From: a bacterium YEK0313
Lineage (GTDB): Bacteria; Pseudomonadota; Alphaproteobacteria; Rhizobiales; Phreatobacteraceae
NCBI GenBank assembly: GCA_000751295.2
Contig: CCMO02000001.1
Span: 2,591,501-2,655,500 of the forward strand
Direction of reading: 5' to 3'
Length of the DNA: 64,000 nt
Under the pieces are notes generated by a model that was not told the DNA's origin, did not search any database, and was given only the letters and a program-made list of their open reading frames with translations. Shown piece by piece: positions 8,962 through 16,597 of the stretch. Both the position numbers and the translations under genes were made by a program. Every line of letters begins with the position of its first letter. The first letter of the stretch is position 1.

Positions 8962-9064
8962 GTTTCGAAACTCCTGGTTTCGACTGAATGTCGCATTCGC
9001 TGATTTATCAAAGGGCGAAGGTACGCACATAGATCATTCCGCCTATCTGATTTGGAGTGAGCCC

Positions 9065-10054
9065 GTGACACGCGTCGTTCGTTTTCATCGTCATGGCGGC
9101 CCGGACGTGCTGCGCATCGAACATGTCGAAATGCCCCGCCCCGGACCGGGCGAGGTGCAGATCCGCGTCAAGGCGCTGGGTCTCAACCGGGCCGAGGCCC
9201 TCATGCGCCAGGGCCGCTACATCCAGACGCCGCGCCTGCCCTCGGGCCTCGGCCTGGAGGCGGCCGGCACCGTCGAGCGGCTGGGCGCGGGGGTGGCAGG
9301 CTTCGCCCCGGGCGACGCCGTCAGCGTCGTGCCGCCGGTTTCGATGGAGCGCTGGCCGGCCTATGGCGAGCTTGCGACCTTCCCCGTGGAGCTCGTCGTC
9401 CATCATCCCGACGCGCTGAGCTTTGAGCACGCCGCGGCCACCTGGATGGCCTATGTCACGGCCTATGGCGCTTTGATCGACATGGCCCGGCTCGGCCGTG
9501 GCGACGTCGTCGTGGTGACGGCCGCATCGAGCAGCGTCGGGCTGGCCGCGCTGCAGATCGCCCGGCGCGTCGGCGCGACGGCGGTCGCCGTCACCCGCAC
9601 GTCGGCCAAGCGCGGGGCGCTGCTGGCGGCCGGCGCGCCGCATGTGGTGGCGGCGGCGGAAGAGGATCTTGCCGACCGGCTGAACGCCATTGCCGGACCG
9701 GACGGCGTGCGCGTCGTCTTCGACGCCGTCGGCGGTCCGCTGTTCGGGCCGCTCGCCGCGAGCATGGCGCGCGGCGGCATCCTGATCGAATATGGCGGCC
9801 TCAGCCCCGAGCCGACGCCGTTCCCGCTGTTCGATGTGCTGGCGAAGAGCCTGACCTTCCGCGGCTATCTCATGCACGAAATCGTCGGGGATCCCGCCCG
9901 CCTCGCCGCTGCCAAGGCCTTCATTCTCGACGGACTGGTGGCGGGGGCGTTCCGTCCGACGGTCGCCAGGACCTTCCGTTTCGACGCGATCGTCGAGGCC
10001 CACCGGTTTCTGGAATCGAACGAGCAGTTCGGCAAGATCGTCGTCACGCTGTGA
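9065..10054 (+). CDS. Zinc-free medium-chain dehydrogenase (quinone oxidoreductase-like)
   Basis: 329 residues from a GTG at 9065 with GGAG about 8 nt upstream. It has the GroES-like N-terminal fold (VKALGLNRAEALMRQGRY, LGLEAAGTVERLGAGV) and the NAD(P)-binding Rossmann segment VVVTAASSSVGLAALQIARR. The zinc ligands of alcohol dehydrogenases are absent, as in zeta-crystallin/quinone oxidoreductase relatives, which reduce quinones or enones with NADPH. The divergent LysR gene probably controls it. Natural substrate unknown. Confidence 0.9.
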   Translation: MTRVVRFHRHGGPDVLRIEHVEMPRPGPGEVQIRVKALGLNRAEALMRQGRYIQTPRLPSGLGLEAAGTVERLGAGVAGFAPGDAVSVVPPVSMERWPAYGELATFPVELVVHHPDALSFEHAAATWMAYVTAYGALIDMARLGRGDVVVVTAASSSVGLAALQIARRVGATAVAVTRTSAKRGALLAAGAPHVVAAAEEDLADRLNAIAGPDGVRVVFDAVGGPLFGPLAASMARGGILIEYGGLSPEPTPFPLFDVLAKSLTFRGYLMHEIVGDPARLAAAKAFILDGLVAGAFRPTVARTFRFDAIVEAHRFLESNEQFGKIVVTL

Positions 10055-10079
10055 CGGCGACGCGCGCCGGCCGCGGCGG

Positions 10080-10499
10080 TCATCCGCCCGGCGGCATCGT
10101 TTCGAAGACCGTCAGCGACGGATCCATCACGTCCCAGGCATGGCCTCTGAGCGCATAGGTCACGGCTTTAGGCTGGAACCGGCCGGGATCGTCCAGGCTG
10201 CCGGGATGCACCGCGATGACGTCGGGCGAGGCCTCGAAGTCGAGATAGACGGGCGAGCCGCAGGTCGGACAGAAGGCGTGGATCTTCACATTGCCGCTGT
10301 CGCCGGCGACCCGCCAGGTCGTCGCCTCGCCCTCGATGCGCACGCTGCTGCGCGGGGTGAAGGCGAGATAGGAGGAATGGCCGGTGCCGCTGCGCTTCTG
10401 GCATTCGCGGCACTGGCAATGGATCTGGGCGACCGGTTCGCTGGTCGCCTCGTAGCGGATGGCGCCGCAGGCGCAGCCGCCGGTCAGGGGCCTGGTCAT
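10080..10499 (-). CDS. GFA/CENP-V family zinc protein
   Basis: 139 residues with the glutathione-dependent formaldehyde-activating enzyme (GFA) fold: GGCACGAIRY, HCQCRECQKRSG and FCPTCGSPVY provide the cysteines that bind structural and catalytic zinc in the family. Most such small proteins have no proven substrate, so formaldehyde activity should not be assumed. The start at 10499 is chosen for AAAGG about 9 nt upstream; upstream in-frame ATGs (10520, 10550) lack this. It is the third gene of an ArsR-SRPBCC-GFA operon, 28 bp after the SRPBCC gene. Confidence 0.85.
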   Translation of the reverse strand: MTRPLTGGCACGAIRYEATSEPVAQIHCQCRECQKRSGTGHSSYLAFTPRSSVRIEGEATTWRVAGDSGNVKIHAFCPTCGSPVYLDFEASPDVIAVHPGSLDDPGRFQPKAVTYALRGHAWDVMDPSLTVFETMPPGG

Positions 10500-10527
10500 C
10501 GTCTCGGACCTTTCGGACATGGACTGT

Positions 10528-11007
10528 TCACGCGGCCGTCGCGGCGCCATCGATGGGTTTTGCGAAGACGTTCAGCGGCCGGCCGGTTTCGAGGAAGGAC
10601 TTCAGGCTGGAAAGCACGCACGGCCAGCCCTTGCTGACACCCGCCGCCATGGCGCTGCCGGCCTCCAGCTCGTCATGGGTGACGGTGAGGCGCACCATGC
10701 CGTCGTCGTAAGGGGTGATGTCGAAGGTGACGCGGCTGTGCTTGTTCGGGTCGGGGAAGCTTGCCGGGCTCGCCCAGGTGATGACGAGCCGCTTCGGCGG
10801 CGTGTTTTCCAGCACATGGCCGGAAATCTTGACGCTCCGGTCGGAGACCGCGACATGGTCCCAGCGCGAGCCGGGAGCCCAGTCGGAGACGTTTTCGTGG
10901 CCCCAGTAGCGGCCGGCGATCTCCGGCCGGGCGATCGCTTCGAAGACCCTCTCCGGCGTCGCGGCGATATAGGTCACATAGACGAAGCTGGTGGTCGCCT
11001 CGGTCAT
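10528..11007 (-). CDS. SRPBCC/AHSA1-like domain protein
   Basis: 159 residues of the START-like AHSA1 family: the opening strand FVYVTYIAATPERVFEAI, the GSRWDH turn, and a C-terminal helix WPCVLSSLKSFLETG. The fold makes a deep hydrophobic cavity; in bacteria these genes very often follow an ArsR regulator, as here, where the ATG overlaps the regulator's stop by ATGA. Function unknown; a ligand-binding or stress role is commonly inferred. A second ArsR-SRPBCC pair lies at 36164-36993. Confidence 0.88.
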   Translation of the reverse strand: MTEATTSFVYVTYIAATPERVFEAIARPEIAGRYWGHENVSDWAPGSRWDHVAVSDRSVKISGHVLENTPPKRLVITWASPASFPDPNKHSRVTFDITPYDDGMVRLTVTHDELEAGSAMAAGVSKGWPCVLSSLKSFLETGRPLNVFAKPIDGAATAA

Positions 11008-11324
11008 TTCTGTTCTCCTTCGAGCTCTTTCTTGAGGTCGTGCAGCAGGCTGAGGCGCTGGCGTTCGAACTTGCGCACCCAGCGCTCGTAGACCTCGTGC
11101 AGGGGGACGGGGTTGATGAAATGAAGCTTCTCCCGGCCGCGCTTCAGCGTGGTCACGAGGTTTGCGGCCTCCAGCAGATCCAGGTGCTGCGTGACGGACT
11201 GGCGCGCCATGTCCAGGTTCTCGCAAAGCTGGCCGAGCGTCTGTCCGTTCCTGTCATGCAGAAGGTCCAGGAGCCTCCTCCGGGTCGGATCGCCCAGAGC
11301 CTTGAAGACCTTGTCAGCGTCCAT
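11004..11324 (-). CDS. ArsR family winged-helix repressor
   Basis: 106 residues from the ATG at 11324 (a TTG three codons upstream is less likely). The wHTH is plain: KALGDPTRRRLLDLLHDRNGQ, TLGQLCENLDMARQSVTQHL and a wing LKRGREKLHFIN. No CxC or other cysteine metal site is present, so it is not an arsenic sensor of the classic type but the metal-free class usually paired with SRPBCC genes. It leads an operon with the SRPBCC and GFA genes and very probably represses itself through the dyad at 11353-11372. Confidence 0.93.
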   Translation of the reverse strand: MDADKVFKALGDPTRRRLLDLLHDRNGQTLGQLCENLDMARQSVTQHLDLLEAANLVTTLKRGREKLHFINPVPLHEVYERWVRKFERQRLSLLHDLKKELEGEQK

Positions 11325-11347
11325 CGTCCTCAACCTTCATCGTGAGG

Positions 11348-11377
11348 ATAATATGCAGGTAAATACCTGCATGTCAA
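11348..11377 (-). promoter_or_regulatory. Promoter and ArsR operator of the ArsR-SRPBCC-GFA operon
   Basis: The minus strand carries a consensus -35 TTGACA (11377-11372) and a -10 TATTAT (11353-11348) separated by 18 bp. The spacer is almost exactly filled by a perfect 20-bp dyad, ATGCAGGTA-AA-TACCTGCAT (11353-11372). A dimeric repressor there would block RNA polymerase. Assignment to the adjacent ArsR protein is inferred from position. Confidence 0.85.
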
Positions 11378-11379
11378 GG

Positions 11380-12124
11380 CAAGCCATTTGTCGAACGGAT
11401 TTTTCGCGTCCGGACACTGTCGATCGACGAGGGCAGGGCGTCAGTTCACGCCGAAATGCGCGCGCATGTTCGCGGCCGTCGCCGCTCTTCCGGACATCGT
11501 CCGACGGGGTGCGCCGCAAGGCCTTGGAGGCCGTTTGAGAACTCCACCCGGGGCAGTTCGCCGCCGCTCGTCATCCCCGGATTTGGCCTATGGGGCGTTC
11601 GGTCAAGTTGCAGTTCCATTGCGAACGATCCGACGGACATCGCGCGGTGATCGGTCCTGCGCCGGGCATGAGGCGGATGCGAACCAGGCAAGCAAGGGCG
11701 CTCTTTTGTCTTGGCCGGGCAGGTTTTGACCGAGACCGACATTTGCTTCCGGCAGAAATCTGAGGCGCCCTAATTTAGGTCTGTCGTACTGTAAATTGCC
11801 CCTCCCGTTGCATCCCTCCAGCCTTTGGCGCGCCATCGGCATCGAGCCTCGCCGCGCCTGTGAACCGTATCTCCGGTTCATCCCTCGCCAGGGTGCTGTC
11901 GCGCTCCCCGGCACCCCATCGACATGAAGGGCGTATCGCCGCCCCTCACGGCTCCCACTCGCCGGACCTGGAGCCTCCCCGCTCCACCGGCACTGGACCA
12001 TGGAGGAACGTCCGCCGTTATATCGCGCTTGAGGAGCCTCCGTGCTCCCCAAGACCCCACGGCCAACCGTCCGCCGTTTGGATGCCGCCAGCGTCTTGCC
12101 GCTGGACCGCGCATCGTTCGCTGA
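11380..12124. other. Long intergenic stretch at the left edge of the accessory island
   Basis: About 745 bp without a gene I can support. Open frames on both strands look like G+C-driven noise. The only candidate is a 40-codon frame starting with GTG near 12041 (+) behind a GAGGAG, ending at 12163 antisense to the 3' end of the next gene; its reading (LDAASVLPLDRASFADYCAR) has plausible codon use but no recognised family. No terminal repeat, integrase or tRNA was seen. Confidence 0.4.
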
Positions 12125-13321
12125 CTATTGCGCCCGGATCAACCGCGCCGCCGATGGGTCATAAAGATATCCCGTTATCGAGCCGTCCTTGATGTGCTCG
12201 ACCGCTTCGTCGATGACGTGCAGTGGCACCAAGAACCATTCCTTCGGCTTCACAGGATGGCCGAACCGATCCGCTATCGTGATATCTAGACGCGCACCGC
12301 CGAACAAACGGTGGAAGATGTTTTCCAGGCGCGTCCGGTTGATGTTGAAGAGCTTGTAGCTTGCCACCACTTCGACATCGGCCAACAGATAGGTCGCGTC
12401 CTGGGCAGCCTGCGCGATCCGAGTCTCGATCGAGCCGCCTGTGACGCCGATTTTGTGGATCAGCTCCCGATGAGACGCGATCTCCGGCAGAGACGACCGG
12501 CTGCGGAGGACGTAGATGGTCCCGCTCTCCAGATCATCATCGCCACTGTCGTTACCGAACAACGGTCCCGCGCTCGGATCAGTGATCCGGCGACCCGCTT
12601 CGTCCTTGTACAAGGCGCGCTGCAATGACCGCAGCAGCAGGTTGCTTTCCGTCCCGTTGGAATAGATGACGCGCAAACGGGCATCGGTCTCACCGTTCGG
12701 AGCCTTGAAGGTCTCGCCGACCTCCGCAACATAGGCGGTCTGACCGCCCAGAATGAAGAACTGCCCGGCTTCGATATCCGCCTTCAGAAAGCCCGCATCC
12801 TTCACGAACTGCCTTGTGGCACGGACGCCGGTTTCCAGATCTCTCTGGACTTGGTCGAATAATGGATTGAACCTGCTGAAATCCGCACAGCGTTCGCGGT
12901 TGGCGATTTCTTCGGCGGCGCGGCGCTCGTCACGAGACGCAACATGCTTGAGGACCGTGATGTCGTCGTCCTTCGTGGCAGTTGCGCCGAGTTGTTCCAG
13001 AAGCGCGTCGTCATCCAGCGCGTCGGGAAGTTCGCCGGGGCCGCCTGACGCGGCCAGCAGGCCATACTTGTCCAGTGGAGCGAGCAGCGTTCGGGCCTCT
13101 TCCAGTTTGCGAATCCGGTCCAGGCGAACCGCATAAAGCCGCTCGAATATGTCACGCCCTTCGCCGTGTTGCGGCGTGCGCCCGTGCTCCTCGCGGAACC
13201 GCATAATGTCCTCAAACCCGGCGATGATGCGCTCTTCGCGAAGCGTATGTGCAGATGCCTTCACGGGTTCTATCGATACACCCAGCTCTGCCAGCAGTTC
13301 GTCGTCAGAAAGCTCAGCCAT
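12125..13321 (-). CDS. GIY-YIG nuclease family protein (T5orf172-like)
   Basis: 398 residues from the ATG at 13321; that ATG overlaps the stop of the upstream helicase gene by 8 nt, implying coupled translation. Residues 1-260 are a helical, charged region of unknown role. The C-terminal 265-345 hold a GIY-YIG domain: GTIYVL at 267-272, KIGVT at 290-294, the conserved Arg301 and the metal-binding Glu333 in RLENIFH. GIY-YIG nucleases cut DNA with one metal ion. As the methyltransferase in this operon lacks a nuclease domain, this is the probable cleavage subunit. The insertion in the helicase lies upstream and may reduce its transcription. Confidence 0.88.
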   Translation of the reverse strand: MAELSDDELLAELGVSIEPVKASAHTLREERIIAGFEDIMRFREEHGRTPQHGEGRDIFERLYAVRLDRIRKLEEARTLLAPLDKYGLLAASGGPGELPDALDDDALLEQLGATATKDDDITVLKHVASRDERRAAEEIANRERCADFSRFNPLFDQVQRDLETGVRATRQFVKDAGFLKADIEAGQFFILGGQTAYVAEVGETFKAPNGETDARLRVIYSNGTESNLLLRSLQRALYKDEAGRRITDPSAGPLFGNDSGDDDLESGTIYVLRSRSSLPEIASHRELIHKIGVTGGSIETRIAQAAQDATYLLADVEVVASYKLFNINRTRLENIFHRLFGGARLDITIADRFGHPVKPKEWFLVPLHVIDEAVEHIKDGSITGYLYDPSAARLIRAQ

Positions 13322-14822
13322 TCGCGGCCTGCGCACGGTAGCGGGCAAGAGCCGCCACCCCTTCCGCCAGACGTTTCTCCCAGGCATCCTGCGACGTAAT
13401 CTCAGGAGCACGGCCACGCTCGCGTTTCCATTCCAGCGCGCGGACAGCAAGATCACGAGCCTCTTCGTAGGTCAGATTGACCCTCTTGGCCTGAATCACG
13501 GCCTGAACCTGTTTCAGGATCTTCTCGTCCATCGCTTTCGACAGCACCGCGTAGGCGGCATCAAACGGATTCACACGGTCGATCATGTCGATGTCGAGGT
13601 TGCGCACATCGAGCGCGATTTTGCGAACGCCCTCAATCAGGGCCGTATTGGCCGACGGCTCGCCATCGCCAACGCCGCCCCCGCTTGCCAATTGCTTGGC
13701 CTGTTGCGTCAGGTTCAGCGCCGCGATGGCGTGCTGGCGGATTGCCTCCTGGTCCGTCTCGCTCAGTTCCGGATAGCGGTCGCGGACGATCTTGCCCATG
13801 CGAAGTTGGGTCAGTTCTTCCGGTATGGTGTTCTCGCGGTCGAAAAGTCCGCGTTCCAACGCCTGCCTGTCCTGCACGAAGGCGGTGATGACTTCGTTCA
13901 GATCCTCGCGGCAGATGCGCGTCGCTTCCGGGCTTTCCGGTGTCACCAGGCCGTTCAACTCGAAGTGGAACTGTCCGGTCGATTCATTGAAGCCAACATT
14001 GGGCTTCCCTTCGACGTAGCCGTCAGGGCCATAGACGAACCCTTCCTTCGCGCCATGGTCTTTCGGCGTGAATTCGAAACGTGGTGCCAGCACCTGCTCC
14101 ATCAGGAGGCTCGCCGCGATGGCCTTGAGCGTGTCATTGATGGCGTCTACCACCAACGCCTCCGCCGCGTCAGGTTCTGCGATGAGATTGGTGAAGCGGG
14201 CGCGTTCTTTGCCCGGCGCGTCCCGCGTTGCCCGCCCGATGATCTGGATGACTTCCGTCAAGCTGCTCCGATAGCCGACGGTCAACGCATGTTCGCACCA
14301 GATCCAGTCAAACCCTTCCTTGGCCATGCCAAGGGCGATGATGATATCGACGTGATCCCGGTTGCCCCGCTGCTTGGGGTCTTTCAGCGAAGCGGCGACC
14401 TTGTCGCGTGTGCCCGGCTCATCATCAACCAGATCGGCGATCTTGATCGTCCGACCATCCGGCAGCCCGATGAGGTGGAATCCGGTCTGGGGATCCACGC
14501 CCTTCCAATCGCCGAGCGCATGCATGATCTCTTCGACTTCGCGGTGCTTATCCTTAGTGCTCTCGCGCGAGTTGACGTTCGGGATATGCACGATCGTCTT
14601 AAGCGCCGGATCCAGCACCTTCATGATCGCGTCGAGATATCGGCCGGTGTAAAAGAAATAGCCGATATCGAGCGACTTCAGATGCTCATAGCCATTGAGC
14701 TGTTCATAGTAGGTGTAGGTGACGGTGACGAACTTCGACTCGTCCTGCGGCGCAAGCACGGCCTCCGCATCGCCCCGGAAATATGAACCGGTCATGGCGA
14801 CCAGATGAACCTTGTCACGGGC

Positions 14823-15164
14823 GATGAACTCGCCGAGCTGGCTGCCTAGCTGTGGAGTCCGAGGAGGTTGTTCATCGCCCGTGAGAGCCCGAAGGTGGTC
14901 GTTGCGACACGAAGCACCGCAGGGCACGAGGATGAACAACCCGCACAAGAATGCGCGAACGACGCCGCTTGGTCGAGCGGAGATGATCCGGCGGATGAAC
15001 TCGCCGAGCTGGCTGCCTAGCTGTGGAGTCCGAGGAGGTTGTTCATCGCCCGTGAGAGCCCGAAGGTGGTCGTTGCGACACGAAGCACCGCAGGGCACGA
15101 GGATGAACAACCCGCACAAGAATGCGCGAACGACGCCGCTTGGTCGAGCGGAGATGATCCGGCG
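14823..15164. repeat. 171-bp tandem duplication at the left junction of the IS
   Basis: Two identical consecutive copies, 14823-14993 and 14994-15164. Each copy contains 28 bp of helicase gene (ending in the target site CCTAGC) followed by the first 143 bp of the IS. The first IS part (14851-14993) is therefore a truncated extra left end, and the second leads into the complete element. 171 is a multiple of three, so the plus-strand frame through both copies into the transposase stays open. Confidence 0.95.
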
Positions 15165-16047
15165 GATCGTAGGAGACGGCCGGCCTGTCGGCGAAGTGGC
15201 GGCCGGCTTCGGGGTCAGCGAGCGAACCGCCCGCAAATGGCTGTCGCGATGGCGGAGCGATGGAGAAGCCGGGCTGCAGAACCGCTCGTCCCGGCCCCAT
15301 GCGTCCCGATCGGCGACGAGCGCGTTCTGGCCCGGGCTGGCGGCCAAGCTGCGCCGCGAGTACCGGTTGACGGGTGAGGAGATTGCGTCCCGCCTCGGAC
15401 TGGCGCGATCGACGGTTGCCGGCTGGCTGACGCGGATGGGGCTCGGCCGGCTGTCCGCGCTTGATCCGAAGGAGCCGGTGCGGCGCTATCAACGCGAGCG
15501 TCCCGGCGAGCTGCTTCATCTCGACATCAAGCGGCTGGCCCGCTTTGAAGGCGTCGGCCACCGCATCACCGGCAACCGGCGTGGCGCCAGCCAGGGGCTT
15601 GGCTACGACTTCCTGCATGTCGCCATCGACGATGCGACCCGGCTCGCCTATGTCGAGGTGCTGCCCGACGAGCGGCGGTGGTCGACCACCGGGTTCCTCG
15701 TGCGGGCGCTGCGCTGGTTCAAGGAGCGGGGCGTCAGCGTGCAAAGAGTGATGACCGACAACGGCTCGGGATACATCGCCAGGCTCTTCCGCAAAGCGTT
15801 GAGGATGCTCGCCATCCGGCACATCCGCACCCGACCCTACACCCCGAAGACGAACGGCAAGGCAGAGCGCTTCATTCAGACCATGCTCAGGGAATGGGCC
15901 TATGCCATCCCGTTCCCCTCTTCCGCCCGCCGGACCGCAGATCTCACGCGATGGCTGGCCTGGTACAACCAGCACCGGCCGCATGCTAGCCTCGCACGAC
16001 GATCACCGGCTCAAGCTCTCGCCGGAACAACCTGACCAGAACTCACA
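15022..16047 (+). mobile_element. IS481-family insertion sequence, complete copy
   Basis: 1026 bp from TGTGGAGTCCGAGGAGG at the left to the complement of TGTGAGTTCTGGTCAGG at the right. The ends are imperfect inverted repeats that both go on with GTTGTTC. The flanking 6-bp direct repeat CCTAGC (15016-15021 and 16048-16053) is the target-site duplication. One transposase gene fills the element. The clean ends and intact transposase suggest a recent, possibly still mobile, insertion. Confidence 0.92.
15103..16035 (+). CDS. IS481 family transposase
   Basis: 310 residues from the ATG at 15103, the natural first Met of the complete element. An N-terminal helix-turn-helix (PVGEVAAGFGVSERTARKWL, about 28-47) is followed by a second one (TGEEIASRLGLARSTVAGWL, 90-109). 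The retroviral-type integrase core has the DDE triad D141 (LHLDIKRL), D219 (VMTDNGSGY) and E255 (NGKAERFIQTM), then the C-terminal YNQHRPHASL signature. Because of the upstream duplication the frame is open from about 14812, so a longer protein with a repeated N-terminus is possible, but nothing supports its use. The gene is antisense to the helicase it interrupts. Confidence 0.96.
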   Translation: MNNPHKNARTTPLGRAEMIRRIVGDGRPVGEVAAGFGVSERTARKWLSRWRSDGEAGLQNRSSRPHASRSATSAFWPGLAAKLRREYRLTGEEIASRLGLARSTVAGWLTRMGLGRLSALDPKEPVRRYQRERPGELLHLDIKRLARFEGVGHRITGNRRGASQGLGYDFLHVAIDDATRLAYVEVLPDERRWSTTGFLVRALRWFKERGVSVQRVMTDNGSGYIARLFRKALRMLAIRHIRTRPYTPKTNGKAERFIQTMLREWAYAIPFPSSARRTADLTRWLAWYNQHRPHASLARRSPAQALAGTT

Positions 16048-16597
16048 CCTAGCCGGTTGTCTGGATTGCTGCTGACGTGATGGAATTCATCGACCGCAAT
16101 GAGGCGGTCATCGAAGGCTGCGACCCCCAGTTCATCCACCGCAAAGCGAAAGGTGGCATGGGTGCAGACCAGCGCCTTATCGCCGCTGGCGAGGAATTCG
16201 CCGACAGCCTTGACCTTCGATTTTGCCACGCGCGGCTCGTCGATGCCGGGCGCGTTGCACAAGTTCCACTGCGGCTTGACAGCCCAATCGGCAAAAAAAC
16301 CGCCTTCTGTCAGCCTTTCGTCCGCGAAGCTCGCACCGATGGTGCGTTCAGGCACGACGATAATCGCCTGTTTCACTCCCTGGTTGGCTAGCTTGTCGAG
16401 CGCAATGAACATCAGCGCGCGGGACTTGCCAGACGCAGGGGGAGATTTGATCAATAGGTATTGCTCGCCGCGATGCGCGAAGGCGCGCTCCTGCATGACG
16501 CGCATGCCCATGGAATTGGCTTTGGTTGATGCCCCAGTGCGCGCGGTCGTGATGGAGACCGACGGAATCGTTCGCTTGTTGGTCGGGTTCTCCATGC

